This document shows positions 7,716-17,061 of a DNA stretch of 64,000 nucleotides, piece by piece. The DNA is from Homoserinimonas aerilata (GTDB lineage Bacteria; Actinomycetota; Actinomycetes; Actinomycetales; Microbacteriaceae): the NCBI RefSeq assembly GCF_006716125.1, contig NZ_VFOM01000001.1:62001-126000 (forward strand), written 5' to 3'. The notes beneath the pieces were generated by a model. That model was not told the origin of the DNA, searched no databases, and was given only the letters and a program-made list of their open reading frames with translations. Made by a program: the position numbers and the translations under genes. The stretch's first letter is position 1. Every line of letters starts with the position of its first letter.

Positions 7716-7798
7716 ATGCCGGGCCACAGTAACCCCGGGCTCCAAATTTAGCCGCTTCGAGCGGCCTCGCGCCGAGAGGCGTTTCTGTGGCCCGGCAT
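7716..7798. repeat. Nested hairpin element P3 (14-bp perfect outer stem)
   Basis: The outer arms ATGCCGGGCCACAG (7716-7729) and CTGTGGCCCGGCAT (7785-7798) are perfect complements. The 55-nt interior contains a second hairpin, GCCGC TTCGA GCGGC, near 7751-7765. This could be a small structured RNA or a DNA cruciform. Nothing identifies a known RNA family. Confidence 0.6.
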
Positions 7799-7824
7799 TC
7801 TCATGCCCTGACTCTCTGCCCTGA

Positions 7825-7899
7825 GCATCCGCGAGAGGCCAGAATCCGCCCCACAACCGTTGTTATGGGGCGGATGTCGACCACTCGCGAGCCGGATGC
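7825..7899. repeat. Nested hairpin element P4 downstream of pstB
   Basis: The inner arms ATCCGCCCCA (7844-7853) and TGGGGCGGAT (7866-7875) pair perfectly around 12 nt. Outer GCATCC and CGCGAG segments at 7825-7835 pair with CTCGCG and GGATGC at 7884-7899. It lies 32 bp beyond the pstB stop on the minus strand, so it may end pst transcription, though no U-run is visible. It shares the GCGAGAGG arm tip with the element at 27122. Confidence 0.6.
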
Positions 7900-7930
7900 G
7901 GCGAAAGATGCGAGCGAAGGATGCGTCGGC

Positions 7931-8710
7931 TTATCCGAACTTGCCAGAGACGTAGTCCTCGGTCGCCTGAACCGACGGCTTCGAGAACATCGTGTTGGTG
8001 TCGTCGTATTCGATGAGCTTGCCCGGCTGGCCGGTGCCCGCGATGTTGAAGAACGCGGTGCGGTCGGAGACCCGTGAGGCCTGCTGCATGTTGTGGGTGA
8101 CGATGACGATCGTGTACTCGGCCTTGAGTTCCTCGATGAGGTCCTCGATGGCGAGCGTCGAGATGGGGTCGAGGGCCGAGCAGGGCTCGTCCATGAGCAG
8201 CACGTCGGGCTGCACGGCGATGGCGCGGGCGATGCAGAGGCGCTGCTGCTGGCCTCCCGAGATGCCGCTGCCGGGCTTGTCGAGGCGGTCCTTGACCTCG
8301 TTCCAGAGGTTGGCGCCGCGCAGGGATTTCTCGACCAGGTCATCCGCGTCGCTTTTGCTGATGCGGTTGTTGTTGAGTTTGACGCCGGCGAGAACGTTGT
8401 CGCGGATCGACATCGTGGGGAACGGGTTGGGGCGCTGGAACACCATGCCCACCTGGCGCCGCACGAGCACGGGGTCGACATCCGCTCCGTACAGGTTGCT
8501 GCCGTCGATGAGCACCTCCCCGTCGACGTAGGCGCCGGGGATGACCTCATGCATGCGGTTGAGCGTGCGCAGGAACGTCGACTTGCCGCAGCCGGACGGG
8601 CCGATGAATGCGGTGACGCTGCGCGGTTCGATGTCGAGGCTGATGCCTTCTACGGCCTTGAACTTGCTGTAGTAGACGTCGAGGTCGCGTACTTCAATTC
8701 GTTTTGACAC
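7931..8710 (-). CDS. pstB: Phosphate ABC transporter ATP-binding protein
   Basis: A 259-residue ATPase of the PstSCAB high-affinity phosphate importer. The Walker A motif GPSGCGKST lies near residue 37, the signature SGGQQQR near 150, and Walker [14 protein letters not shown] follows. The [11 protein letters not shown] segment after the Q-loop is typical of PstB. Last gene of the minus-strand order pstS-pstC-pstA-pstB. The start is the ATG at 8710, 15 nt after the pstA stop. Confidence 0.97.
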   Translation of the reverse strand: MSKRIEVRDLDVYYSKFKAVEGISLDIEPRSVTAFIGPSGCGKSTFLRTLNRMHEVIPGAYVDGEVLIDGSNLYGADVDPVLVRRQVGMVFQRPNPFPTMSIRDNVLAGVKLNNNRISKSDADDLVEKSLRGANLWNEVKDRLDKPGSGISGGQQQRLCIARAIAVQPDVLLMDEPCSALDPISTLAIEDLIEELKAEYTIVIVTHNMQQASRVSDRTAFFNIAGTGQPGKLIEYDDTNTMFSKPSVQATEDYVSGKFG

Positions 8711-8725
8711 GGTGTTCCTTAGCTC

Positions 8726-9823
8726 CTACCGGCCCGTTTTGGGCGCGAAGTACTTGGCGATGAGGCGGGCGATGAGGTTGAGGGCCATGACGATCAGGAT
8801 GAGGGTGAGCGCGCCCGCCCAGGCGCGGTCGATGTACGCCTGCGGGATGGACCCCTGGCTGACGTACTGGTTGTAGACGAGAACGGGGAGGCTCTGCATC
8901 CGGCCTTCAACGAGGCTGTAGTTGAGGTTGTTGGTGAAACCTGCGGCGACGAGCAGCGGGGCCGTCTCGCCGAGCACGCGCGCGATGGCGAGGGTGACGC
9001 CGGTCATGATTCCTGCGATGGATGTCGGCAGCACGACCTTCATGATGGTCAGCCATTTGGGCACGCCGAGCGCGTAGGCGGCTTCGCGCAGCTCGTTGGG
9101 CACGAGCTTGAGCATGTCTTCGCTGGAGCGCACGACGATGGGGATCATGATGACGGAGAGTGCGATGGCGCCGGCGATTCCGAGCTTGATGCCGGGGCCG
9201 AAGATGAGCGCGAAGACCGAGTAGGCGAAGAGACCGGCGACGATGGAGGGGATGCCGGTCATCACGTCGACGAGGAACGTGATCGAGCGTGCGAGCGGCC
9301 CGCGGCCGTACTCGACCAGGTAGATGGATGTCATGAGGCCGATGGGCACTGAGATGACGGTGGCCGCGACGGTCATCAGCACCGTGCCGACGAGCGCGTG
9401 CACGATGCCGCCGCCCTCCCCGACGATGTTGCGCATCGAGTAGGTGAAGAACTCGAGGTCGAAGCGTGCCGAGCCGTTGACGATGACGGTGAACAGCAGC
9501 GAGATGAGGGGGAGGAGCGCGAGCACGAAGGAGCCGCCGACGAGTGCGGTGATCAACCGGTCGGTGGCCTTGCGGCGGCCTTCGACGAGAAAGGATGTGA
9601 TGTAGATGGCCACCGTGTACAGCACGGCGCTGAGGAGCACGGCGCCCACGATGTTGAAGCCAGCGGCGCTGTCTGCGGCGCTGACGAGCCACACGGCGAT
9701 GAAGCCGACAACGATCGCCCCGCCGAGTACGAGCCACGGGGTGCGCCTGCCGAGCAGGTCCGCCGAGTAGGGGTTCGGCATCTGGTTCGCGCCCGTGGTG
9801 GCGCTCGTTGCGATCTGCGTCAT
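8726..9823 (-). CDS. pstA: Phosphate ABC transporter permease PstA
   Basis: A 365-residue inner-membrane permease with eight or so hydrophobic spans, an extended N-terminus compared with the usual 280-300 residues, and the EAA-type loop ELREAAYALGVPKW that contacts PstB. IYLVEYGRGP is a PstA signature. Its start overlaps the pstC stop by 1 nt (9823), so the two permeases are coupled. Confidence 0.95.
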   Translation of the reverse strand: MTQIATSATTGANQMPNPYSADLLGRRTPWLVLGGAIVVGFIAVWLVSAADSAAGFNIVGAVLLSAVLYTVAIYITSFLVEGRRKATDRLITALVGGSFVLALLPLISLLFTVIVNGSARFDLEFFTYSMRNIVGEGGGIVHALVGTVLMTVAATVISVPIGLMTSIYLVEYGRGPLARSITFLVDVMTGIPSIVAGLFAYSVFALIFGPGIKLGIAGAIALSVIMIPIVVRSSEDMLKLVPNELREAAYALGVPKWLTIMKVVLPTSIAGIMTGVTLAIARVLGETAPLLVAAGFTNNLNYSLVEGRMQSLPVLVYNQYVSQGSIPQAYIDRAWAGALTLILIVMALNLIARLIAKYFAPKTGR

Positions 9824-10779
9824 TAGTTCGCTCCCGAGAATTCTTTGCGGCGGCCGATGATCCAGCGGGCGATCATGTTCACAACGAGGGTGATGGCGAA
9901 GAGGATGAGCCCTGTCGCGATGAGCAGGTTCGTGTTGGTCCCGAATGCCTCGGGGAAGCGCAGGGCGATATTGCCTGCGATGGTGCCGGGGTTGCTCGAG
10001 GTGAGGAGCGCCCAGGTGATGCCGCCGCCGGAGGAGAGCACCATGGCGACGGCCATGGTTTCGCCGAGCGCCCGGCCGAGGCCGAGCATGGAGGCGGAGA
10101 CGATTCCGGAGCGGCCGAAGGGGAGCACCGCGGTGCGGATCATCTCCCAGCGGGTCGCGCCGAGCGCGAGGGCTGCTTCTTCGTGCAGCACGGGCGTCTG
10201 GAGGAAGACCTCGCGGGTGAGCGCGGTGATGATCGGCAGAACCATGACGGCGAGCACGACGGCGGCGGTGAGGATGGTGCGCCCGGTTCCGGATGCGGGG
10301 GGCGCGAAGAAGGGGATCCAGCCGAGATTCTCGGTCAGCCAGGTGTAGAGGGGCTGCACGGCCGGGGCGAGGACGTTGGCACCCCAGAGGCCGAAGACGA
10401 CGGAGGGCACGGCGGCGAGCAGGTCGATGACGTAGCCGAGACCCGCGGCGAGGCGTCGCGGCGCGTAGTGCGAGATGAAGAGCGCGATGCCGATGGCGAC
10501 GGGAACGGCCATGAGGAGGGCGAGGAACGAGGACCAGAGTGTTCCGAAGATGAACGGGGCGACGTACGACCAGAATGGCTCTCCGGCGAGGATGTTGATG
10601 TCCGCAGGGTCCGTGGTGAAGGCGGGCACGCTCTCGACGAGGAGGAAGGCGGCGACTGCGGCGAGGATCGCCAGGATGATTCCGCCGGCAGTGAGCGCAG
10701 TGCCCGAGAAGATGCGGTCGCCCCGCCGCTGCTTCGGCTTGCGCCGCACAGGGCTGACGGTTGTCTCAGGCGTCGTCAT
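9823..10779 (-). CDS. pstC: Phosphate ABC transporter permease PstC
   Basis: A 318-residue permease partner of PstA. It has a cytoplasmic basic N-terminus (RRKPKQRRGDRIF), six membrane spans and the coupling loop HEEAALALGATRWEMIRTAVLPF. VVFGLWGANVLAP is typical of PstC. It follows pstS after 131 bp that contain a strong hairpin, which would reduce permease relative to binding-protein synthesis. Confidence 0.95.
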   Translation of the reverse strand: MTTPETTVSPVRRKPKQRRGDRIFSGTALTAGGIILAILAAVAAFLLVESVPAFTTDPADINILAGEPFWSYVAPFIFGTLWSSFLALLMAVPVAIGIALFISHYAPRRLAAGLGYVIDLLAAVPSVVFGLWGANVLAPAVQPLYTWLTENLGWIPFFAPPASGTGRTILTAAVVLAVMVLPIITALTREVFLQTPVLHEEAALALGATRWEMIRTAVLPFGRSGIVSASMLGLGRALGETMAVAMVLSSGGGITWALLTSSNPGTIAGNIALRFPEAFGTNTNLLIATGLILFAITLVVNMIARWIIGRRKEFSGAN

Positions 10780-10851
10780 CTGCTCGAATTCCCCTGGCTT
10801 GTGTGGGTGGTTGTGCTGGGTTGTGGCCTGCGAGAACTCTCACAGAGCCAG

Positions 10852-10899
10852 TCTGCCCGGTGCCGTGTTCTCGCACAACACGAGGGGGCACCGGGCAGA
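10852..10899 (-). promoter_or_regulatory. pstS-pstC intercistronic hairpin
   Basis: TCTGCCCGGTGCC (10852-10864) and GGCACCGGGCAGA (10887-10899) form a 13-bp perfect stem, extended by GTGTT/AACAC in the loop. It lies 12 nt past the pstS stop with no U-run. Such hairpins commonly protect the upstream binding-protein mRNA and lower read-through into the permease genes. Confidence 0.7.
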
Positions 10900-10910
10900 T
10901 TGTTCTGGCG

Positions 10911-12008
10911 TTACTTGATGGTGTCGACCGCGGCCTTGGCCTTCTCGTACAGCGTGGCCGAGATGGGCGCGATGCCCGCGGACTCGGCTGCGGCCTGCTG
11001 GCCTTCGTCGCTGATCACGTAGTCGAGGTAGGCCTTCGTGAGCTCAGCCTTGTCGGCGTCGGCGTACTCGGAGCATGCGATCAGGTAGCTGACGAGCACG
11101 ATCGGGTAGACGCCCGCTGCTTCGGACGTGCGGTCCAGCTCGATGGCCAGGTCGACGGAGTCGCGACCTTCGGCGAGCGGCGAGGCGTCGACGATGGCCG
11201 CTGCGGCCTCCGCCGAGTACTCGACGTAGTCGCTGCCGACCTTGACGGCGACAACACCGAGGTCACCGGCGCGCGAGGCGTCGGCGTAACCGATGGTTCC
11301 GGTTCCACCCGTCACGGCGTCGACGACACCGGAGGTCTGGTTCGCGGCTTCGCCACCGGGGTAAGCCCAGTCTCCGCTGACCTCAGCGTCCCAGACCTCG
11401 GGCGCTGCGGCCTTGAGGTAGTCGGTGAAGTTCTCGGTGGTGCCGGACTCGTCCGCACGGTGCACGGCCGTGATGGCGGTGTCCGGAAGTGTCGCGGACG
11501 CGTTCTGGTCGGCGATCGCGGCGTCGTTCCAGGTGGTGATCTCACCCTTGAAGATCTTGGCGATCGTCGCAGCGTCAAGCTGCAGGCTGTCGACGCCCTC
11601 AAGGTTGAAGATGATCGCGATCGGCGAGATGTAGGCGGGGATCTCCACGATGGGGCTTCCCGGGACGCAGCCGGCGAAGTTGTCCTCGGCGAGCTCCTCG
11701 TCCTTGAACGCGCGGTCCGAACCGGTGAAGGTGTTGGCGCCGGCGATGAAGTTGTCGCGGCCCGTGCCCGAGCCGGTGGGGTCGTACTCGACGGTCACGT
11801 CGGGGTTGGCGGTCTGGAACTTGGCGACCCAAGCCTCCTGAGCGGTGCCCTGCGACGAAGCGCCGCCGCCGACCAGCGTGCCGGAGAGCGAGCTGGTCGT
11901 GTCGGTGGTGCCCCCAGCGGTGTCGCCTTCGTTCGCGGCGCAGGAGGAGAGGACGACGGCTCCTGCGATGGCGATGGCAGCAATGCTGCCGATGCGCGAG
12001 ATCTTCAC
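10911..12008 (-). CDS. pstS: Phosphate-binding lipoprotein PstS
   Basis: A 365-residue periplasm-facing lipoprotein that delivers phosphate to PstCA. A signal peptide ends in the lipobox VLSSC (Cys near residue 23). Family motifs are GGGASSQGTAQEAW, GSGTGRDNF, FTGSDRAF, ADESGTTENF and GTIGYADASRAG, which line the phosphate site. The promoter region carries PHO-box-like repeats at 12076-12120. A second, divergent copy is encoded at 12628-13773. Confidence 0.96.
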   Translation of the reverse strand: MKISRIGSIAAIAIAGAVVLSSCAANEGDTAGGTTDTTSSLSGTLVGGGASSQGTAQEAWVAKFQTANPDVTVEYDPTGSGTGRDNFIAGANTFTGSDRAFKDEELAEDNFAGCVPGSPIVEIPAYISPIAIIFNLEGVDSLQLDAATIAKIFKGEITTWNDAAIADQNASATLPDTAITAVHRADESGTTENFTDYLKAAAPEVWDAEVSGDWAYPGGEAANQTSGVVDAVTGGTGTIGYADASRAGDLGVVAVKVGSDYVEYSAEAAAAIVDASPLAEGRDSVDLAIELDRTSEAAGVYPIVLVSYLIACSEYADADKAELTKAYLDYVISDEGQQAAAESAGIAPISATLYEKAKAAVDTIK

Positions 12009-12075
12009 AGTGTTCCTTTCGGGAATGTGATGTGACTTGAGAGGCCGGTGCTGGCCCCTCGGACGACGCTACGAA

Positions 12076-12120
12076 GGCGGGTTAACCAGCGTCGGCCCTG
12101 CGGGTGAACGGCAGGTTAAC
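12076..12120 (-). promoter_or_regulatory. PHO-box-like direct repeats upstream of pstS
   Basis: On the minus strand, GTTAACCTGCC (12120-12110) is followed directly by GTTCACCCGCA (12109-12099), and another GTTAACCCGCC sits at 12086-12076. Eleven-nt direct repeats with GTTnACC are the known form of PhoP/RegX3-type boxes in Actinobacteria. They lie about 90 bp before the pstS start. Confidence 0.8.
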
Positions 12121-12168
12121 GAGTGGCGAACAGCGGATGCGGCTGCAGCGTCGAGCGGGCGCGATTCC

Positions 12169-12212
12169 CTAAGAGATCAGCGCAACGGCGGCTGCGGCCC
12201 GCGCGGAGAGCT
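12169..12212 (-). pseudogene. Orphan 3' end of a pstS paralogue
   Basis: Read on the minus strand this encodes ARAAAAVALIS and a stop, matching the last residues (ERAAAAVALIS) of the pstS copy at 12628. Over the last 12 codons there are six synonymous changes and one replacement, so it is not a fresh copy of that tail. Nothing upstream on the minus strand continues the homology. It may be the remnant of a third pstS, or what was left when the small gene at 12265 inserted. Confidence 0.6.
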
Positions 12213-12264
12213 GCACCCAGCTCGGCACACTTTTGCTCGGTAACATCAAGCGAGGGAGCAACGT

Positions 12265-12546
12265 ATGACAAATCCAAGTAACGATCCTCGAGCATGGTTC
12301 CTGGATCTCTCTCGTCCACGAGAGGCGCGCGAAGTGCCCGGGCATAGCGCGGAAGTACATCGCGCTGCCGCTCAGCTAGTCCAGAGAGCACAACGACTTC
12401 ATCGGGACTCCGTGCAGTTGAAGAACTATATTGCCGAAGAAGTGAAGCGAGGGGCCACCGTTGACGACATTGCTGCGGAGCTTGATCTGAGCCGGGACTT
12501 CATCGAGCGAGCGCTGGACGCAGAGCCCTTATTTTTAATTGGTTGA
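12265..12546 (+). CDS. Small hypothetical protein with HTH-like C-terminus
   Basis: A 93-residue protein that I do not recognise. Residues about 62-85 (RGATVDDIAAELDLSRDFIERAL) look like a short helix-turn-helix. The first half is helical and charged. A good ribosome site (GAGGGAG) precedes the ATG at 12265. Codon use is visibly poorer in GC than the neighbours (for example TTA TTT TTA ATT near the stop), a sign of transfer. It sits on the opposite strand between two pstS genes, next to the orphan pstS tail. Confidence 0.6.
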   Translation: MTNPSNDPRAWFLDLSRPREAREVPGHSAEVHRAAAQLVQRAQRLHRDSVQLKNYIAEEVKRGATVDDIAAELDLSRDFIERALDAEPLFLIG

Positions 12547-12627
12547 TTGGTCCACACGCGACCGAGAGGTTCCACCATTCAGCCGGACGCCACCCGGATG
12601 CGATCAACTGCAGTAGGGCTCACTCAC

Positions 12628-13773
12628 CTACGAGATGAGAGCGACGGCGGCCGCTGCCCGCTCGGAGAGCTCGGCGGAGATGGGGGAGGAACCGGCGTGC
12701 GTCGCCGCCTCCTGCTGGCCCTCGGGGCTGACGACGTAGGCGAAGTACTCACGGACGAGGCCCGCCGTCTTCTCATCGCTGTAGTTGGAACATCCGATCA
12801 GATAGCTGACCAGGACGATCGGGTACGCGCCCGGCGCGGTTCCGCTCCGGTCGAGTTCGATCGCGAGGTCGCCTTCGGCGCGGCCCTCTGCGGCAGGCGA
12901 GGCGTCGACGATCGCGGCGGCGGCCTCGGCCGAATACGGCACGTAGTCGTCGCCGGCCTTCACCGAGACGACCCCCAGCTCTCCCGCCCGGGAGGCATCG
13001 ATGTAGCCGATCGTGCCGTGCCCGCGGGAGACGGAGTTGACGACACCCGAGGTGCCCTGGGCTGCCTCGCCACCGGAAAGCGGCCAGATGCCTGAAGATG
13101 TGTGCTTCCACGCATCCGGTGCTGCCTCAGCCAGATATGCGGTGAAGTTCTCGGTGATGCCGGAATCGTCGGAGCGGTGGATGGCGGTGATCGCCTGGTC
13201 TGGCAGGTCGATGCCCGGATTCTGCTCGGCGATGGCGTCGTCGTTCCAACGGGTGATCTCAGAGGAGAAGATGCCGGCGATCGTGCTGGGGTCGAGCCTG
13301 AGTTCGTCGATCCCGTCAAGGTTGAAGACGAGCGCGATGGGAGAGATGTAGGCCGGCAACTCGATGACGCTGCTGCCGGGGGCGCAGCCGACGAAGTCGG
13401 ACTCCGCGAGCTCTTCGACGGTGAAGGCACGATCGGATCCGGCGAATGCACTGCCGCCCGCGACGAACATGTCGCGCCCCGCGCCCGAACCTGCCGGGTC
13501 ATATTCGACCGTGGCGCCCGTGTGGGCGGTCTGGAAGCCGACGACCCACGCCTCCTGCGCGGCCTGCTGGGAGCTCGCACCCCCGCCGACGATGATGCCG
13601 ACGGAGTCGCCGCTGCCCGGGCCGAGTTCGTTCACCGCGCACGAACTGAGCGTCAGGCCCAGCACGGCTGCGGCGGCCGAGGCCGCCATGGCGCGTCCGC
13701 GCCGAGATCCACGGTCTGTCGTCGCTGCCCACATCACAGTGAACAGGCTACCGGCCCCGACCGGATGCGGCAT
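12628..13773 (-). CDS. Second phosphate-binding lipoprotein, PstS-like
   Basis: A paralogue of the pstS at 10911, with 381 residues from the ATG at 13773. An ATG at 13734 would give a more usual signal peptide that begins near the basic RRGR and ends at lipobox TLSSC. Phosphate-site motifs are kept: GGGASSQQAAQEAW, GSGAGRDMF, FAGSDRAF, SDDSGITENF and GTIGYIDASRAG. No permease genes accompany it, so it probably feeds the PstCA encoded at 8726-10779. It follows the mutT1-like gene after 12 bp and likely belongs to the ppk operon. Confidence 0.88.
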   Translation of the reverse strand: MPHPVGAGSLFTVMWAATTDRGSRRGRAMAASAAAAVLGLTLSSCAVNELGPGSGDSVGIIVGGGASSQQAAQEAWVVGFQTAHTGATVEYDPAGSGAGRDMFVAGGSAFAGSDRAFTVEELAESDFVGCAPGSSVIELPAYISPIALVFNLDGIDELRLDPSTIAGIFSSEITRWNDDAIAEQNPGIDLPDQAITAIHRSDDSGITENFTAYLAEAAPDAWKHTSSGIWPLSGGEAAQGTSGVVNSVSRGHGTIGYIDASRAGELGVVSVKAGDDYVPYSAEAAAAIVDASPAAEGRAEGDLAIELDRSGTAPGAYPIVLVSYLIGCSNYSDEKTAGLVREYFAYVVSPEGQQEAATHAGSSPISAELSERAAAAVALIS

Positions 13774-13785
13774 CCGGGGAACAGG

Positions 13786-14724
13786 CTATTGGCCGTGAAC
13801 CTCGATGGCGATGATGCCGGCATCCTTGCGGTCCCGGGCCAGATGCACGACGGCGTAGCCGCCCGTCGGGAGCAGCCCGGCGGCCCGCACGCTCGCATTG
13901 AGCGGGGTGTTCGTGTCGCGCGCGATCGCGGCGATGATCTCGGGCAGCACAGGGCCGTGGCTGCACAGCACGACCGTCTTCTGCTGCTCCAGCCTGCGGG
14001 CGACGACCGCGTCGATCGGTGCGGCACCGTTCTCGTAGGCATCCTGACTGATCTTGTACGTCTGCTTCACATGCAGGCCCGTGCGCTTGGCGAGCGGCTT
14101 GACGGTCTCGACGCAGCGCACGGCCGTGCTGCTGAACAGCTTCTCGGGCCCGAACGCGGCGATGCCGCCCGCCGCGGCCTCAGCCTGTCGCCGCCCCTCC
14201 TTCAGGAGCGTGCGTTCGGCATCCTGCCCATCGAATTCGCCGGGCGAGATGGCCTTGCCGTGCCGCAGCGCGATGATTGCATAGCTGCGCAGCGTGTCGT
14301 TGTCGACCCGAGCCTGAAAGCGTTCGAGAACCTCGCGGTCATGCGGGTAGGTGAGGGCGGCGCGGGCCTTCTTGAGGCTCAGCCACTCGAGCTTCTGCAC
14401 CTCATCGTTGGGGGTGAATGAGGAGGCTGTGTGCGCATCGTCGTCGACTTCCGCCGTCCAGTAGTGCACGATCTTCTCGCGCCCATTGGGAAGGGTGTAC
14501 TCGGTCGTGCCGAGGGGCGCTCCGAGGGCGACCCGCAGGCCGGTCTCCTCCTCGATCTCGCGTGCGGCGGTCTGCGGCAGGCTCTCGCCCGGGTCGACCT
14601 TGCCTTTGGGCAGCGAGACGTCGCCGTGGCGTTCGCGATGCACCAACAGGATGACGATCCTGCCGTCGACGACGCGCCAGCAGAGCGCCCCGGCTGCCAG
14701 CACGGGTGTGGCCGCGGGGCTCAC
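13786..14724 (-). CDS. NUDIX hydrolase fused to histidine phosphatase (MutT1 type)
   Basis: A 312-residue two-domain protein like mycobacterial MutT1, which degrades 8-oxo-dGTP and related nucleotides, including dinucleoside polyphosphates. The N-terminal NUDIX box reads [18 protein letters not shown]. The C-terminal domain opens with the phosphatase signature ALRHGKA, and [11 protein letters not shown] and CSHGPVLPE are its other motifs. The start is the GTG at 14724, whose GTGA overlaps the ppk stop; longer in-frame starts up to 14850 would lie inside ppk. Position in a polyphosphate/phosphate cluster fits a nucleotide role. Confidence 0.86.
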   Translation of the reverse strand: MSPAATPVLAAGALCWRVVDGRIVILLVHRERHGDVSLPKGKVDPGESLPQTAAREIEEETGLRVALGAPLGTTEYTLPNGREKIVHYWTAEVDDDAHTASSFTPNDEVQKLEWLSLKKARAALTYPHDREVLERFQARVDNDTLRSYAIIALRHGKAISPGEFDGQDAERTLLKEGRRQAEAAAGGIAAFGPEKLFSSTAVRCVETVKPLAKRTGLHVKQTYKISQDAYENGAAPIDAVVARRLEQQKTVVLCSHGPVLPEIIAAIARDTNTPLNASVRAAGLLPTGGYAVVHLARDRKDAGIIAIEVHGQ

Positions 14725-16901
14725 CGGGTGGTCCCCGCCCTCTTCCGTGAGCTGATGTTCTTCATGAGGACATTCTGCATGTCCTCGAGGCGTGTGCCGT
14801 CCTCGGCGAGGTGCTGCCGGGTCCATTCGCCGTCCGATTCGAGGCGCCACGACGAGGTCTTGTCAGACATGGACAGCTCGAAGATGGCGTCGATGTCGGC
14901 CAGATGGGCGGCATCCGTCAGACGCACGAGTGCTTCGACGCGGCGATCGAGGTTGCGGTGCATCATGTCGGCGCTGCCGATGTACGTCACAGGGTCGCCG
15001 TTGTTCACGAAGCTGAAGATGCGCGAATGCTCCAGGTAGCGACCCAGGATCGAGCGCACCTGAATGGTCTCGCTGAGGCCTTCGACGCCGGGCCTGACGC
15101 CGCAGATGCCCCGCACGACCAGATCGATGGGCACGCCGGCCTGGCTGGCGCGGTACAGAGCGTCGATGATCTGCTCATCGACGATGGAGTTGAGTTTGAT
15201 GCGGATGCCACTGGGCTTCCCTGCGAGGGCGTTGCGCGTCTCCGTCGTGATGCATTTGATGAGGCCCTTGCGCAGGTGCAGCGGGGCCACCAGCAGGCGC
15301 TTGAACTTCTTCTCGATGGCGTAACCGGAGAGCTCGTTGAAGAGACGGTTGAGGTCGCGGCCGACGATGGGGTCGGCGGTGAGCAGCCCGAGGTCTTCGT
15401 AGACGCGGCTCGTCTTCGGGTTGTAGTTTCCTGTTCCGATGTGGCTGTAGTGGCGCAGCCCGCCCTTCTCCTGGCGCACGACGAGCGCGAGCTTGCAGTG
15501 CGTCTTGAGCCCGACGAGCCCGTAGACGACATGCACGCCGGCCTTCTCGAGTTTGCGCGCCCAGGTGATGTTGGCGGCCTCATCGAAGCGCGCCTTGATC
15601 TCGACGAGCGCAAGAACCGCCTTGCCCGCCTCGGCGGCGTCGATGAGCGCCTCCACGATGGGGCTGTCGCCGCTCGTGCGGTAGAGGGTCTGCTTGATGG
15701 CGAGCACGTTCGGGTCGGCGGCGGCCTGCTCGAGGAACGCCTGCACGCTCGTTCCGAACGACTCGTAGGGGTGGTGCAGCAGGATGTCGCGGCGCGCGAT
15801 GGAGGCGAACACGTCGGGGCTCGCGCCCGGCTCGGGCGGCAGCAGCGCCACATTCGTGGTCGGCACATGCTTGGAGTATTTGAGCGACGGCCGGTCGATC
15901 TTGAACACCTCGAACAGCCCGCCGAGGTCGAGCGGCGCCGGCAGCCGGAACACCTCCTGCTCGGTGATGCCCAGTTCGCGCACGAGCAGGCCGAGCGTGA
16001 CGTCGTCCATGTCGTCGGTGATCTCGAGCCGGATGGGCGGCCCGAAGCGTCGGCGCAGCAGCTCCCGCTCGAGGCTCTGGATGAGGTTCTCCGACTCGTC
16101 CTCGTCGACCTCGACGTCCTCGTTGCGGGTGACCCGGAACTCGTGGTGCTCCAGAATCTCCATCCCCGGGAACAGCTCGACGAGGTGGTTCGAGATGAGG
16201 TCCTCCAACGGGATGAACCTCAGAAGGCCGCGCGCGTCATCCGGCAACTGCACGAAACGGGGCAGGATGCTCGGCACCTTCACGCGCGCGAACTCGACCT
16301 TGCCCGTCTTGGGGTTGCGCACCCGCACCGAGAGGTTCAGCGACAGCCCGGAGATGTAGGGGAACGGATGCGCAGGGTCGACGGCGAGCGGCATCAGAAC
16401 CGGATAGATCTGGGCGGAGAAGATCTCGTCGACGCGCTCGCGGTCCTCCTGGTCGAGGTCGCTCCACGATTCGATGTGGATGCCGGACGCATCGAGACTG
16501 GGCTTGACCTGTTCGCGGAACGCGCGGGCGTGGCGCTCCTGCAGCTCGTGCGCCTTGCGGCTGATGTCGTCGAGGACGTCGAGCGGCGCGCGGCCGATGT
16601 TCGTGGGAACGGCGATGCCTGTCGCGATGCGACGCTTGAGGCCGGCGACCCGCACCATGAAGAACTCGTCCAGGTTGCTCGCGAAGATGGCCAGGAAGTT
16701 GGCGCGCTCCAGCACGGGCAGCGTCTCGTCCTCTGCCAGTTCGAGCACGCGCGTGTTGAATGCGAGCCAGCTCAGCTCGCGGTCGAAGTAGCGGTTCGCG
16801 GGCAGCGTTCCGTCGTCGACCCAGGCCGACTCGGAGTCGTAGTCGTCGTCGAGGCTGTCCGTGGCCAGCCCGGTGTCGTCGATGATGCTGTCGCCGTCCA
16901 T
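14721..16901 (-). CDS. ppk: Polyphosphate kinase 1
   Basis: A 726-residue enzyme that reversibly moves the gamma-phosphate of ATP onto polyphosphate. The N-terminal domain begins at [19 protein letters not shown] near residue 36. The two catalytic histidines of the family are present: His468 in LKTHCKLAL (the phosphorylated one) and His625 in [23 protein letters not shown] follows the first. The start is the ATG at 16901; longer frames run into the PHO box. The stop overlaps the mutT1-like start. Confidence 0.95.
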   Translation of the reverse strand: MDGDSIIDDTGLATDSLDDDYDSESAWVDDGTLPANRYFDRELSWLAFNTRVLELAEDETLPVLERANFLAIFASNLDEFFMVRVAGLKRRIATGIAVPTNIGRAPLDVLDDISRKAHELQERHARAFREQVKPSLDASGIHIESWSDLDQEDRERVDEIFSAQIYPVLMPLAVDPAHPFPYISGLSLNLSVRVRNPKTGKVEFARVKVPSILPRFVQLPDDARGLLRFIPLEDLISNHLVELFPGMEILEHHEFRVTRNEDVEVDEDESENLIQSLERELLRRRFGPPIRLEITDDMDDVTLGLLVRELGITEQEVFRLPAPLDLGGLFEVFKIDRPSLKYSKHVPTTNVALLPPEPGASPDVFASIARRDILLHHPYESFGTSVQAFLEQAAADPNVLAIKQTLYRTSGDSPIVEALIDAAEAGKAVLALVEIKARFDEAANITWARKLEKAGVHVVYGLVGLKTHCKLALVVRQEKGGLRHYSHIGTGNYNPKTSRVYEDLGLLTADPIVGRDLNRLFNELSGYAIEKKFKRLLVAPLHLRKGLIKCITTETRNALAGKPSGIRIKLNSIVDEQIIDALYRASQAGVPIDLVVRGICGVRPGVEGLSETIQVRSILGRYLEHSRIFSFVNNGDPVTYIGSADMMHRNLDRRVEALVRLTDAAHLADIDAIFELSMSDKTSSWRLESDGEWTRQHLAEDGTRLEDMQNVLMKNISSRKRAGTTR

Positions 16902-16918
16902 TGCACAATCTTGGCACC

Positions 16919-16940
16919 CGCAGGTGAATCCGCGGTTAAC
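16919..16940 (-). promoter_or_regulatory. PHO-box-like direct repeat upstream of ppk
   Basis: On the minus strand, GTTAACCGCGG (16940-16930) is followed by ATTCACCTGCG (16929-16919), the same 11-nt layout as before pstS. It ends 18 nt before the ppk ATG, which leaves room for a -10-like AAGATT only if the message is leaderless or nearly so, as is common in Actinobacteria. Confidence 0.75.
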
Positions 16941-16982
16941 GCCCCACCCGCTGGTCGAATCGCCCCGCGACGCTACCCTGCT

Positions 16983-17026
16983 GGTCGAGGTGCACCGGCG
17001 CGAAGCGTCTGTGCAGTCTCGAGACC
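16983..17026. repeat. Dispersed intergenic repeat copy
   Basis: GGTCGAGG at the left and TCTCGAGACC at the right frame a variable middle with TGCAC/GTGCA arms. A partial copy lies just before it (16961 onward). It sits between the mshD stop and the ppk promoter. Confidence 0.65.
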
Positions 17027-17061
17027 AGCCCACGAGGGCGCACCACCTCGAGCAGCGGTTC

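Noticed and set aside
6873..7856. 327-codon minus-strand frame through the repeat-rich region
   Set aside because: It reads through the tandem repeats and hairpins and overlaps the real gene at 6616-7245 antisense; no domain.
10761..12035. 424-codon plus-strand frame opposite pstS
   Set aside because: Antisense shadow; PstS motifs are on the minus strand.
12116..12391. 91-codon minus-strand frame over the pstS fragment
   Set aside because: Only the last residues match PstS; the rest is the antisense of the small gene at 12265.
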